Of a DNA stretch of 64,000 nt, positions 49,851 to 59,730 are shown one piece after another. The position numbers and the translations under genes are program-made. Under the pieces are notes generated by a model. It did not search any database, was not told the DNA's origin, and saw only the letters and a list, made by a program, of their open reading frames with translations. Every line of letters starts with the position of its first letter. The stretch's first letter is position 1. This DNA is from Aureococcus anophagefferens (taxonomy: Eukaryota > Sar > Pelagophyceae > Pelagomonadales > Pelagomonadaceae): assembly GCF_000186865.1 (NCBI RefSeq), contig NW_008705565.1:1196825-1260824 (forward strand), given 5' to 3'.

Positions 49851-52331
49851 ATGCCGTCTTCGCCAGGGCGCTGGTCGCCGGCGAAGTTCGAGACGATCCC
49901 TAACTCTCCCAAAACTCCAAGTCGAGCGGAGCGCGCGCCGTCGCCCACGAACGAGCCGGAAAACACCTTCATCGCCTACGACTCCGCCGACGCGTCGTTC
50001 GCGCGCTTCGCGGCGTCGCCCTTCGCGGGCCGCGCGGGCCAGCGGCGGCTCCGCGTCGGCCGCGTGTCCGTGGACGTGATCGCGGCCGCGGAGCTCGCCG
50101 TCGCCGACAGTTTCAGCGGATCGTCGGACCCCTACGCCGTGCTCGAGATCACGGGCTACGGCCTCTCGAAGCGGCGCCGCGAGTGGCCCGACGACGTGCG
50201 CGAGTCGTACACGACGAAGATCGTGAAGAAGGACCTGAACCCGACGTGGGACGAGCGCTGCGTCTTCGAGTCGTGGCGCTACGGCGCCGTGCTGCGGGTC
50301 GTCGTCTACGACCACGACGACGACAGCGCCGACGACCTGCTGGGCGCGTTCGAGGTCCCCCTCGACGGCCTGGCGAACAAGCCCGCGGCGGCGCAGTGGT
50401 ACACCTTCGCCGACGGCGCGCCGGGCGGCGTCAAGCTCAAGATCAAGTACGACGTCGACGCCGTCGGCGAGGCCGCGTCCGTGCTCTGGCTCGACCCGAA
50501 GCCGTCCAAGGTCGTGCCGCGCTTCCACGCGAACGCGTTCTACAACCACGCGATGGACATCGGCGCGGCCGCGGCGCCCGCGGCGGCCGCGGCGAACGGC
50601 GCCTTCGCCGCCGTCGCCTGGAAGGACCGGAAGACGTCCGCCGCCGCCTTCCTCGCGAGCCTCGCCGCGAGCCTCGTCGTCACGGACTACGGCGTGCTCT
50701 TGCACGCGCTCTTCGCCGTCTTCCTCTGCTGGACCTACACGCTCAAGCGCGCCATGGACGCCAAGGAGAAGGCGCTCGCGGCGCTCTTCGCGCAGATCGA
50801 CGAGGACGGGAGCGGGTCCATCGACGCGGACGAGCTCGCCAAGGCGCTCGCGGTCTGCGCCGCGCGCAAGGGCCAGCCGCCGCCGACGGAGAAGGAGGTC
50901 GCGAAGCTCTTCAAGAAGCACGCGACGGGCAATCCCAAGGGCGTCCACATGGCCGAGTTCCGCGAGCTCGAGAAGCACCTCGGCGAGGCCGCGCTCGAGT
51001 TCGGCGACGAGCCCGCGCCGGAGGCGCCGCCGGACGCGTCGCCGGCCAAGGGCCGCGTCTCCCCCGGCTTCTCGTCCCTCGGCAAGCTCGTCAAGGCGCC
51101 GTCGGTGAAGAAGCGCGCGAAGAAGAAGAAGAAGGAGAAGGAGCCCGAGATCAGGGGCCCGCTCAAGGGCATGCTGCTGCGGACGTTCAACTCCGCGGCG
51201 AACGGCGCCGCGGGCAAGCAGCTGGGCAAGGCGCAGCTCGAGTGCGCGGGCGTCGCCCGCGACGTCAACTTCGCCAAGGGCGTGCTCCTCTGGAAGGACG
51301 CCACGATGACGGGGCCTCTCCTCGCGGCGAACGTCGCCTTCGCCGCGGCGCACTACGTCCTGCCGCCGAACCGCGTCGTGCCCCTCTACGTCTGCGGCGC
51401 GTTCTTCGGATTGACGGAGACGTGCGACGCGCTGCAGGTCGTCGCGGAGCGCGCGCCGCGGGCGTTGGGCCGCTACGTCGCGCTCCGCCGGGGCCTCGCC
51501 GCCGGCGCGCGGAAGACGGGCCGGCCCTCGACGGCCTTCTCCAAGCTCCTGGCCCGGACGGGCTCCAAGGCGTCCGGCGCCATGGCCGAGGCCCTCGAGC
51601 GCACGGTCCGCGCGATCTTCAAGCGCGTCGACGTCGACGGCTCCGAGAGCCTCTCGAAGGCGGAGCTCCGGGCCTTCGTCGAGGCCGCGGCGGCGGACTC
51701 CGGCGCCGACGCCGCGCACGCGCTCGCGGACCTCGACGCGGCCATCGCCAAGGTCGACCTCTGCGACGGCGAGGTCGACGTCGCGGCGTTCACGACCATC
51801 GTCTTGGACTCGAACATCGCCGAGCTCCTCCTCGCGTCCGAGCTCCGCGCGCAGGTCCTGAGCCCCGAGGGCGTCGAGTGCGTCAAGCGGCCGTCGGCGG
51901 GGTCGAGCACCCTCGGTCTCTCGCTGAGCTCGCACGCCTGCGCCGTCGCCGTCCGCGGCGACTGCTTCGCCTACGCCAAGCGGTCGGGCCACTGGGCGGA
52001 GTTCCCGCTAAGCACGGTCGCGCGCATCGCGCCGGACGCGCAGGAGCCGCGCGCGATGGTCGTCGCCTGCGGCGACAAGGTCCTCGCCTTCAACCTCGCG
52101 AACGCCTTCGTCGCCGCGACGCTCGTCGCCGTGCTCAACGACGCGCGCGACGCCGTCGGCGTCGTCGCGCGCGTCGTCGCGGAGCCCAAGGAGACGCCGA
52201 AGAAGCCGCCGAAATCCTCGAGCTCCGTCGACATCTTCTGCGGCGCCATGGACGCGAGCCAGGCGAGCAGCAGCAGCGGCAGCGTCCGGTCGTCGCCCCA
52301 GGCGACGCGCGGCGGGTCTCTACGCCTGTAG
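49851..52331 (+). CDS. C2-domain / EF-hand membrane protein
   Basis: 826 residues from MPSSPGRWSPAKFETIPNSP. A C2 domain (~70-200: VDVIAAAELAVADSFSGSSD, PYAVLEI, LNPTWDERCVFE, VVVYDHDDDSADDLLGAFEV) has the Asp loops for Ca. A hydrophobic hairpin (~265-300), EF-hand DEDGSGSIDADEL (~320), a basic linker (KKRAKKKKKEKEPE), another hydrophobic segment (LLAANVAFAAAHYVLPPNRV to YVCGAFFGL), then a second EF-hand-like VDVDGSESLSKAEL (~600) follow. The final third has a PH-like strand-rich region (SSHACAVAVRGDCFAYAKRS). It resembles plant MCTP/GRAM-type Ca-dependent membrane proteins in organisation; function at membrane contacts is inferred. Confidence 0.8.
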   Translation: MPSSPGRWSPAKFETIPNSPKTPSRAERAPSPTNEPENTFIAYDSADASFARFAASPFAGRAGQRRLRVGRVSVDVIAAAELAVADSFSGSSDPYAVLEITGYGLSKRRREWPDDVRESYTTKIVKKDLNPTWDERCVFESWRYGAVLRVVVYDHDDDSADDLLGAFEVPLDGLANKPAAAQWYTFADGAPGGVKLKIKYDVDAVGEAASVLWLDPKPSKVVPRFHANAFYNHAMDIGAAAAPAAAAANGAFAAVAWKDRKTSAAAFLASLAASLVVTDYGVLLHALFAVFLCWTYTLKRAMDAKEKALAALFAQIDEDGSGSIDADELAKALAVCAARKGQPPPTEKEVAKLFKKHATGNPKGVHMAEFRELEKHLGEAALEFGDEPAPEAPPDASPAKGRVSPGFSSLGKLVKAPSVKKRAKKKKKEKEPEIRGPLKGMLLRTFNSAANGAAGKQLGKAQLECAGVARDVNFAKGVLLWKDATMTGPLLAANVAFAAAHYVLPPNRVVPLYVCGAFFGLTETCDALQVVAERAPRALGRYVALRRGLAAGARKTGRPSTAFSKLLARTGSKASGAMAEALERTVRAIFKRVDVDGSESLSKAELRAFVEAAAADSGADAAHALADLDAAIAKVDLCDGEVDVAAFTTIVLDSNIAELLLASELRAQVLSPEGVECVKRPSAGSSTLGLSLSSHACAVAVRGDCFAYAKRSGHWAEFPLSTVARIAPDAQEPRAMVVACGDKVLAFNLANAFVAATLVAVLNDARDAVGVVARVVAEPKETPKKPPKSSSSVDIFCGAMDASQASSSSGSVRSSPQATRGGSLRL

Positions 52332-52405
52332 CTAGGCGCGAGGGCACCCGAAGCAAGCTAGTCTTCGCGCCAGACGCGTAACTCGCTTGCGCGCTTAAAT
52401 TATGC

Positions 52406-53143
52406 CTACTCGTCGCGATCCGTGCGCCAGAACGACAAGACGAGCCAGAAGATCTCGTTGGGGACGGGGCGTTGGAGTTGGCGGCTCGCGAGGCGCGCGT
52501 GCTTCGGAGTCGATGGCGGCGGGGCGACGGCAAAGAGTCGCGCAAGGATCGGCGCCCGCCTCGCGGACGGCGGCCGCGCGCGGCCCTTTGCGCAGAGCGT
52601 GCGGAGCCGCACGAGCGCGACGCGCGGTGCGTTTACGTAGCTCCGCCAGCTGCCAGCGGTCTCCACGGCTTCGAGAAGGCGGGTGGTTCGACCCGTCGGC
52701 CCGGATGACCGATAACAAAAGTCGTATGCATTGTCCCCGTGCTTCGATGTTGCGGAGATGTCGGCCCCGCTTTCTAGGAGGTACCGCATGACGTCATAGT
52801 TATCATGGCTTGCGGCAAACATGAGCGCGGTATCTCCGTCATGGTCTCGAGCGTCGATCGCGGCCCCAGCTTTCAGCAGTACATCCGCCTCCTGGGGATA
52901 TTTTGTCAAGAACAGGGCGACCAAACCATATACGCCGACGCCATGGACGTCTGCACCGTGCGCGAGTAAGAGGCGAAGCATGGGGGACCTGTCCTCCCTT
53001 GAAGGATCACTTAGAGAAATGAAAAGGAGTGTGAGTCCGTTCGTAGTAAGTTCGTTTGGGTCGTTATCATCCTCCAGCCATCGCCTCACCGTGTCGATGT
53101 CACCGCCGCGCACAGCGTGCGCAATTTCGGCAGGGGGGTCCAT
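52406..53143 (-). CDS. Ankyrin-repeat protein with mixed base composition
   Basis: 245 residues. Four ankyrin repeats occupy ~1-140: EIAHAVRGGDIDTVRRWLED, LRLLLAHGADVHGVGVYGLV, ADVLLKAGAAIDARDHDGDT and VMRYLLESGADISATSKHGD. The tail carries RSYVNAPRVALVRLRTLCAK and ends PNEIFWLVLSFWRTDRDE, a C-terminal motif typical of stramenopile ankyrin families. DNA of the repeat part (about 52690-53143) is clearly AT-richer than the tail and than neighbouring genes. Partner unknown. Confidence 0.82.
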   Translation of the reverse strand: MDPPAEIAHAVRGGDIDTVRRWLEDDNDPNELTTNGLTLLFISLSDPSREDRSPMLRLLLAHGADVHGVGVYGLVALFLTKYPQEADVLLKAGAAIDARDHDGDTALMFAASHDNYDVMRYLLESGADISATSKHGDNAYDFCYRSSGPTGRTTRLLEAVETAGSWRSYVNAPRVALVRLRTLCAKGRARPPSARRAPILARLFAVAPPPSTPKHARLASRQLQRPVPNEIFWLVLSFWRTDRDE

Positions 53144-53271
53144 CGCGCCCGCTTTACGGGAGCGACCCGGCGGCTCCCCCTCGCACGGCGCCGGCGAGGG
53201 CTCGCTGAGGTAATTTTTGCATGCCAGCGCAGTCCTCAGACAGCTCCTCTACTAGCCTTCTACTACGCCTT

Positions 53272-55739
53272 CTACTTAACACTCCTCGCGAGCGCCACCA
53301 TGGCGTCGCGCGCCACGGATGCGCAGGACGCCTCGACACGGTCGCGCGCGAGCGTCCGGCTCAGTTCGCCCGCGGCCGGATCGGCGGCGGCGACGAGGCG
53401 CGCGGACGCGGCCGCGGCCGCCGGCGTCGCGAAGACGGCGCTCGCCGTGCGCCGCTTGCGCCGCTTCTCCTTGAGCCCGCCGAGCCCGAACGCCGAAAAG
53501 TAGTCCTCGCGCTCCGACGCCGGCGCCTGCTTGAGGTGGCCGTAGATCGCCTTGCGCTGGGATTTCGCCGCGGCGGCGGGCGGCGGCGGCGGCGCGGCGG
53601 CCCGCCGCCGCGCGAGCGCCGCGTCAACGTTCTTGCCCATCGCGCCCCCGAGGCCGCCGCGCGGCGCCGACGAGGGCCGCCCGCCGGGGTAGCACGCCAG
53701 CTCATCCAGCATCATCGCGACCGCGAGGCCCGACGTTCGCCGCGTCGCCGCGTGGACGGCCGCGCGGCGCGAAAAGGCGGCGCCGTGGGCGTCCCAGGCG
53801 CCGAGGAGCGCCGCGTCGCAGGTGCCGTGGAGGTCCCCCAAGGCCGCGAGGAACGCCTTCCGCGCGAGGTAGCCCCGCGCGAGCGTCGCGACGGCCGTCG
53901 CGGCCGCGCGGCGCCGCCGGATCGCGCGGCGCGCGCCGCCGACGCGCGCGCGCGCCTGGCAGGCGACGACGACCCGCGCGATCTTGTCCTCGGCGACCGT
54001 CGAGGCGCGGCGCGACGTTCGCGCGCGCGGCGCGCCGCCGCCGAGGAAGACGCGGAGCGCGTCGCGGACGTCCTCTCGCAGCCGGCGCTCGTCCTCGCGC
54101 TCCTTCGCGACGAGGGTCCGCGGCGTGCGCAGGCGCGGCGGGTAGAGGTCGTCGCGCGGGAGCTCGTCGGGCCGCGGCGGGAACGCGCCGTTTCGGAGCC
54201 CCTCGCGCGACGGCGGCGGCGCGATGAACGTCTCGGTGGCCGCGAAGGTCGCGTCGAGGAACGGCGTCTCCTTGGCGGTCACGGTCAGCGTCTTCCGGTT
54301 CGCCTTGGCCCGGATCGACTCGTCGAAGAAGCGCACGGCGCAGACCGCCGGAGTCTCGTGCGCGTCCCCGGCCCAGTCTTCGGTGACCGCCTCGGCCTCG
54401 CTCAAGAAGCCGGAGAAGAGCTGGGTCCGCAGCAGTTTCGTGAAAAAGGGCCGCGAGGCCGCGTCCTTGGACTGGACCAACTTGTCCTCGCCGTCCCGGT
54501 AGGCCGCCAGCGTCGACACGAGGAACCGCGAGAAGCACGCGCGGCGCTCGAGCGCGAAGCCGTCGTTCGCCGCGAGGGGGCCGCCGTTGCCGCCGCGCTG
54601 GATGACGCCCTCCCAGTCCTCGACGGGGTCGTCCAGGCTCCGCGGGGACCCGAAGCGGCGCACGTTCTTGAGCATCTGCGAGTCCTTGGGCGCGAGGCCC
54701 GCGACCCAGGCCGACCGGTCCGCGTCGACCTGCGCGAGCTGCTTGAGGAGCTTCGCCCGGTAGTGCGCCGGCAGCTTCGGCGGGAGCTCGAGGTCGTCGA
54801 ACCCCTCGTCCGGGTAGCGCGCCTCGCCGCGGTCCAAATCCACGAAGACGACGCCCGGCGGGATCCGCGCGCCGACCTCCGTCGACGCCAGGTAGTTGGC
54901 GTCGAAGCCGCCGATCAGAAAGGGCACCGGCGCGTCGACGAGCTCGACGAGGAGGTGCTCGGGGCAGACGGGCACGACGACGCCGCGCCAGTCGAAGGGG
55001 AAGAGGAGGCTCAACAGCGCCGCGGCGGCCCGCGAGAAGGTCTCCGGCCGGCTCGACACGAGCGCGACGCGCGCCTCGACGAGCAGACAGGCGACGACGT
55101 CGACGACGACCGCCGCCGGCAGCGCCGCGAAGAGCGCGTCGACGTTGCAGGCGCTGCACAACGGCAGCTCGTTCGGCGCGGGCCGCGCGAGCAGGATGCC
55201 CTCGTCGCCGACGGCGGCGGAGACGCGGCACAGGCCCCGCGGCGGCGCGGGCGTCTCGCGGACGTACCTAGGGATGCTCGGGGTGCCGGCCGAGCGCGCG
55301 CGGACGCGACGCCGCGGACGCGCGTCGCGACGAAGCGCTCCGCGGGCAGCGGCGCCGCGCTCCGCGCCACGCGCACGAGCTGCGCGAGGAAGAGGCGGTG
55401 CTGCGCGACGAGCGCGTAGCGGCTTACGACGACGTAGGCCCGCGGCGCCCAGCGCTCCGCCGCGAGTTTGACGCCCACGACGAGCGCGCAGGCCACGAGG
55501 CGCCGGCCGTCGCTCTCCGTGAGCAGGAACTCGAAGCTCAGCGGCTCCGGCGCCTCGCGCGTCACGACGCAGGGGCCCTGCTTCGGGAAGCAGAACGCGA
55601 CGAGCGTCTCCACGGCGAAGGCCGGAGTTTTAGGGTAGCAGTGGAGCACGACGGGATGGAGGCTCCAGCCGGGCGCCAAGAGGTCCTCGCTCGGTCCGAT
55701 GCAGCAAAAGAACTCGACGAGGTCCGCGCCCGAGGCCAT
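53272..55739 (-). CDS. DENN-domain protein with IQ motifs (probable Rab GEF)
   Basis: Exons 55739-55324 and 55267-53272 join across a GC-AG intron (55268-55323, 56 bp) to give 803 residues. uDENN part: LVEFFCCIGP, HPVVLHCYPKTP, VAFCFPKQGP, SFEFLLTESDGRRL. The junction ERFVAT|YVRETPAPP and then LARPAPNELPL are typical of DENN linkers. The cDENN core follows: VDALFAALPAAVVVDVVACL, RVALVSSRPETFSRAAAALL, PVCPEHLLVELVDAPVPFLI. The C-terminal half has IQ-like motifs (AVATLARGYLARKAFL) that could bind calmodulin. DENN proteins activate Rab GTPases in membrane traffic. Confidence 0.88.
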
Positions 55740-56168
55740 GTCGCTGGGTTAAGGCGCGTCGAGCAGCATCACACGCGCGAAGGCGACTGGCCGGGGCTGC
55801 CCATGCCTTTCTGGGGTAACCATCAGCAGCCTACGCTGCACTGATCGTAGCTAGAGGAATAATACCAGGAATCATACGAGCGCTCGCAGCCACCGATTCT
55901 CAATACGAAGATATTATATCGTAGCTAGAGGAATAATACCAGGAATCATACGAGCGCTCGCAGCCACCGATTCTCAATACGAAGATACGAAAGGAACCAC
56001 GAGCTTGGACATGGCAGAAGTTTTCAACCTCCCTCGCTTGAGGTCAAGACATGATCGAGGTTTTCAAGCTAGCGTCCGTTGCCGCTTCCGGTGTGCTCGA
56101 CTGGCAACAGCGTGCACTGTTACAAGCTCCTCTCGACCGCCGCCCTTCGTCCCCGCTCGCGCAGCGCC
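55740..56168. other. Intergenic stretch with a 74-bp tandem duplication
   Basis: ATCGTAGCTAGAGGAATAAT onward (about 70 bp, ending CAATACGAAGATA) starts at 55844 and is repeated at 55918 without visible change. The stretch is AT-richer than average. It separates the start of the DENN gene from the start of the gene at 56169, so it lies in a divergent promoter. Short open frames here show no domain. Confidence 0.85.
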
Positions 56169-57479
56169 ATGGGTCGCATCAAACCCTGGCAGCACTACAA
56201 CTGGCACGACGACCCGAAAGACCCCCTCTCGCACTGGCCCGTCTTCTCGCTCGTGCCCGACGAGGACGGCGCCGACGGCGAGACTCGCGTCCGCTTTGAG
56301 AACGGCAAGACGAAGTGCGTCCCCGTCAGCGAGCTCGTCCGGGCGTACCAGTTCCCCGACCCGGGGCGGGAGCTCTGGCAGGAGCGCCGCGGCGACTACC
56401 GCCTGGTCACCGCGACCGGCGAGCGCGACGGTCTGCTCGTCGAGGTCGAGGTCGGCGGCGACGTCAACGCGCAGGTCCACGTCGACGACCTCACGCCCAA
56501 GGTGCGCGACTTCACGCTCACACGCCCCGATTTCTACAACGAGTGCGACACACATCGTGACGGTAATCCGACACTCGTGCCCGCCGCGAGCCACCCGGAC
56601 ATCGTCTACGACAACCAGTTCCGCGGCAAGGTCGTCCATTCGTCCAAGACGAAGAACAAGGAGCTACAAGCGGCGCGAGCACACAAGTCGACGCTCACTT
56701 TTCTGGGCGAGGAGCTCTACGAGTCCATGGGCTTTCGTGAAGCAAAGCGGCTTCGGTACGAGCGGGAACGCGAGTACGCGCCGCAGTGCAGCGCCTGCGG
56801 CGCGGACGTCGCAACCTGGCTCTGCCGGTGCGGGGGGGCCGGGACGGCTCACGCGCTGACGGGCAATCTCGTGCGCTCGGCCGTGCGGCGGGTCCGCGAC
56901 CTCGACATCGGCGACCTTCCTTCCTTCCAGTGCGAGCTCCTGACGGGCATCACGACTCCCGCACTGCTCAACAAGATCCTGGCCGCGGCGACGGGCATGC
57001 CCGACGACGAGCTCGCCGCGGCGCTGGCCGAGACGCACCGCCCGGCGTTCGCCGGCGGCTCCGAGCGGCGGCTGGTCGAGACGGACCACATCTTCGCCGT
57101 CGCCCGGCGCCTCCCGGGCCAGCGCAAGCCGTGCCTCGACCGCCTTCCCTCCTTCTTCACGCTCGACGACAAGCCCGACTGGGACGAGGACGGCCGGCCG
57201 AACGCCGCGCTCCGGCGCCTGTCTCGCATCGAGCTCCTGCAGTACATGTTCCACGCGGACAACAAGTTCAAGGGCGCCAAGGTCACGCAGGAGATAGTCG
57301 ACGACGCGCGCGACTTCGAGGGCTGCTTCTACAGCATCGCGGAGCTCAAGAAGCCGGACCCGCTCGATCGAAAGTACCTCCGCGAGGCGGAGATCCTGCG
57401 CCGCGTGACCGCGTGGGGGAAGCGGCGCTACGGCATCTTCGGCCGCTGGTACCCCATCGGCGGCCGCGCCGACCCGTAG
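56169..57479 (+). CDS. Unknown conserved-looking protein, 436 aa
   Basis: From MGRIKPWQHYNWHDDPKDPL. Residues ~25-60 (VRFENGKTKCVPVSELVRAY) look like a small beta-barrel chromatin-reader type (Tudor/PWWP-like), a weak impression. A Cys cluster at ~205-220 (CSACGADVATWLCRCGG) may bind zinc. The C-terminal half is helical and well mixed (LLTGITTPALLNKILAAATG, DHIFAVARRLPGQRKPCLD, RIELLQYMFHADNKFKGAKV) and ends GKRRYGIFGRWYPIGG. Family not recognised; balanced composition and length support a real gene. The frame back to 56079 was not used. Confidence 0.65.
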   Translation: MGRIKPWQHYNWHDDPKDPLSHWPVFSLVPDEDGADGETRVRFENGKTKCVPVSELVRAYQFPDPGRELWQERRGDYRLVTATGERDGLLVEVEVGGDVNAQVHVDDLTPKVRDFTLTRPDFYNECDTHRDGNPTLVPAASHPDIVYDNQFRGKVVHSSKTKNKELQAARAHKSTLTFLGEELYESMGFREAKRLRYEREREYAPQCSACGADVATWLCRCGGAGTAHALTGNLVRSAVRRVRDLDIGDLPSFQCELLTGITTPALLNKILAAATGMPDDELAAALAETHRPAFAGGSERRLVETDHIFAVARRLPGQRKPCLDRLPSFFTLDDKPDWDEDGRPNAALRRLSRIELLQYMFHADNKFKGAKVTQEIVDDARDFEGCFYSIAELKKPDPLDRKYLREAEILRRVTAWGKRRYGIFGRWYPIGGRADP

Positions 57480-57638
57480 TCCTAAGTTATTACCGCTCGT
57501 GAACGCGTGAGATTTGACAACCACCGGTGCCACCGCCGCGGCGGCCCCATCGAGCACTGGCATGCCACGGTTCACTTCCACTCCGTCACGAATCCTTGCG
57601 ATTGAATCCTTGCCAAATTCGAGCACGGTCAGGCTGCG

Positions 57639-59633
57639 ATGGTCTACGGGGCATTGCCGCCGACGGCGATGCCGCCGGCGCAGCCCGCCGCGCCGCAGCC
57701 GGCCGCGCCGCGACCCGCCGCGCCGCGACGACCGCGGCAACGCAGCCCCTGGTACCTGGGCCTCGGCGCCCTCTGCCTCGCGGGCCTCAGCGTCGCGAGG
57801 CGCCAGCAGGCGCCGCCGCTCGTCGAGTCGCTCGAGGGCGGCGCCGGCGCCGGCGCGCCGCTGGACTGGATCGTGTACAACAAGTACACGCTCATGACGC
57901 CCATCCCGAGCGTCTACCCCTGGAAGCGCATCGCGGAGCCGCACCGGGACCACCGCCTCGTCGTGCTCGGCGCGGACGAGGACCGCTACGCCTACACGTG
58001 GCGCGTCGAGCGCACCAACACCTACCGGGACGTCAACGGCGCCAACGTCAGCCACGTCTTCGACGCCGTGGGCATCTGGCGCGCGCGCGTGACCGAGGCG
58101 CCGCGGTCGGGCTCGGCGTCGTCGGTCGTGTCCGCGGGCGAGATCATGGTCAAGTACGTGCGGCGCGAGATCCGCTCGCTCGACGACGAGGACCGCGAGG
58201 CCTTCTTCGGCGCTTTGCGCGTCGTCTACACCGTGCCGACGCGCGACGGCCAGCAGCAGTTCGGGAGCGACTACAGCGACATCGCCTTCTTCAGCCGCAT
58301 GCACCTCCTCGGCGCCGCGGACCGGTCCTGCGACCACTGGCACGACGACGCGGGCCTGATGACGCACCACATGAGCTTTACGCTGCTGCTGGAGCGGTCG
58401 CTCCAGGCCGTGAACCCGGCGGTCTCGGTGCCGTACTGGGACTACTCGCGCGACGCGTACGAGTACGGGCCGAACTGGCGCGAGTCCGTCGTCTTCAACG
58501 AGTCCTGGTTCGGCGGCACCAAATCGCAGAACGCGTCGCTCAACGTCATCGACGCGGGCGCCTGGGCCTGGACGGGCGTCCTCGCGGACGCGCGCGACTT
58601 CTCGAACATCACGAACCCCTACGGCATCCTCCGGAGCCCCTGGAACGCGAACCCGCACCCCTACGTGACGCGCGCGGACAACGTCTTCGGGTACCAGGCC
58701 GCGGGCTACACGACGTTCCCGGGCTGCAACGAGATGCACGCGTGCTTCAAGCACGACCGGCTCAGCGACATGAACGAGTGCCTCAACGGCTACACGCACG
58801 GGCCCGTGCACATCATGCTCGGGGGCCAGTGGAACGTGGGCGCCGAGGCGTCGGCGACGATCAACGACTACCACAGCAACCGGCTGCAGTTGCTGCTGTT
58901 CAAGGTGCTCTGGCGCATGGGCTACGCGGACTGCCCGACGGACTGCTCCTCCGACGCGCAGGCGGACTGCCGCTGTTCTTGTTCCAAGGACAAGCGGGGC
59001 GACCTCGATTTGACGGAGATCATGGCGAACGTCACGGGCGTCTTCCACTGGGTCGACGCGGTGAGCGACCGCATCTTCTACGAGAACGCGTCGTGGCACA
59101 TCCGCGACGAGGGCGGCGGCGCGTCGCCCAAGGCCATGGAGGACCTGTTCGACACGTTCTGCGACCCGGGCTGGGTCGGCGAGCTCTACACGTCGAACGC
59201 GCCCGCGGACCCCATCTTCTGGCCCATCCACACGACGGCCGACCGGCTCTTGTCGTGGAAGCGGATCCTGGCCCACAAGGGCAAGACCCTCTTCAACCAG
59301 ACCTGGGGCTACGCGCACCCGTCGGCGACGCCGTCGGACACGGGCAAGGTCTGCGACTGGCTCGCCAAGGACGAGGCCATGGACCTGCCCGAGTGCCGCG
59401 TGGAGACGTGCGAGGGCCACAACGCGGAGGACCTCCTGCCGGGCATGCCCGAGTACACGAACGCCGAGTTCTACGACTTCATGGACCCCTACAACGACGA
59501 CCTGCCCTACCTGTACGAGAATTTCGACTGGGACCACTGCGACAAGCTGAACTTCACGTTCTCCGCCGCGGACTACCCGACGTCGTTCCGCGAGCACGAG
59601 GCCGGCGGCGAGGTGTCGGGGAAGCCACACTAA
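57639..59633 (+). CDS. Tyrosinase (type-3 copper oxidase), membrane-anchored
   Basis: 664 residues. A Pro/Ala-rich N-terminus precedes a signal-anchor helix (WYLGLGALCLAGLSVA). CuA region: FFSRMHLLGAADRSCDHWHD...THHMSFTLLLERSLQ, then VPYWDYSRDA. CuB region: NGYTHGPVHIMLGGQWNVG and ADPIFWPIHTTADRLLSWKR. Cys-rich insert CPTDCSSDAQADCRCSCSKD. It should oxidise phenols/catechols to quinones in the secretory pathway or at the cell surface. Several N-glycosylation sites. The huge antisense frame (56664-59636) is rejected. Confidence 0.93.
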   Translation: MVYGALPPTAMPPAQPAAPQPAAPRPAAPRRPRQRSPWYLGLGALCLAGLSVARRQQAPPLVESLEGGAGAGAPLDWIVYNKYTLMTPIPSVYPWKRIAEPHRDHRLVVLGADEDRYAYTWRVERTNTYRDVNGANVSHVFDAVGIWRARVTEAPRSGSASSVVSAGEIMVKYVRREIRSLDDEDREAFFGALRVVYTVPTRDGQQQFGSDYSDIAFFSRMHLLGAADRSCDHWHDDAGLMTHHMSFTLLLERSLQAVNPAVSVPYWDYSRDAYEYGPNWRESVVFNESWFGGTKSQNASLNVIDAGAWAWTGVLADARDFSNITNPYGILRSPWNANPHPYVTRADNVFGYQAAGYTTFPGCNEMHACFKHDRLSDMNECLNGYTHGPVHIMLGGQWNVGAEASATINDYHSNRLQLLLFKVLWRMGYADCPTDCSSDAQADCRCSCSKDKRGDLDLTEIMANVTGVFHWVDAVSDRIFYENASWHIRDEGGGASPKAMEDLFDTFCDPGWVGELYTSNAPADPIFWPIHTTADRLLSWKRILAHKGKTLFNQTWGYAHPSATPSDTGKVCDWLAKDEAMDLPECRVETCEGHNAEDLLPGMPEYTNAEFYDFMDPYNDDLPYLYENFDWDHCDKLNFTFSAADYPTSFREHEAGGEVSGKPH

Positions 59634-59704
59634 CACTTCTTAAACTGGAAGCGCGGCGGGGAAGCAACGCTAACACAAGTACACTTGTTTAAAGTGGAAG
59701 CGGC
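59618..59704. repeat. Tandem duplication at the tyrosinase 3' end
   Basis: GGGGAAGCCACACTAACACTTCTTAAACTGGAAGCG-type sequence starts at 59618; a similar copy, GGGGAAGCAACGCTAACACA with a 7-bp insertion before AAAGTGGAAGCG, starts at 59658. The first includes the tyrosinase TAA stop. Confidence 0.75.
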
Positions 59705-59730
59705 ATGGCGGCTAGCGACAGTGCCGGCGG

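Noticed and set aside
52683..52692. GGTTCGACCC, a tRNA T-arm-like string
   Set aside because: No D-arm, anticodon stem or acceptor can be folded around it; it is in the ankyrin coding region. No tRNA was found in the window.
56664..59636. 990-residue antisense frame over the tyrosinase and its upstream gene
   Set aside because: Val/Arg/Asp/Leu-rich with no motif; it runs against two well-supported genes. High GC removes stop codons from antisense frames.
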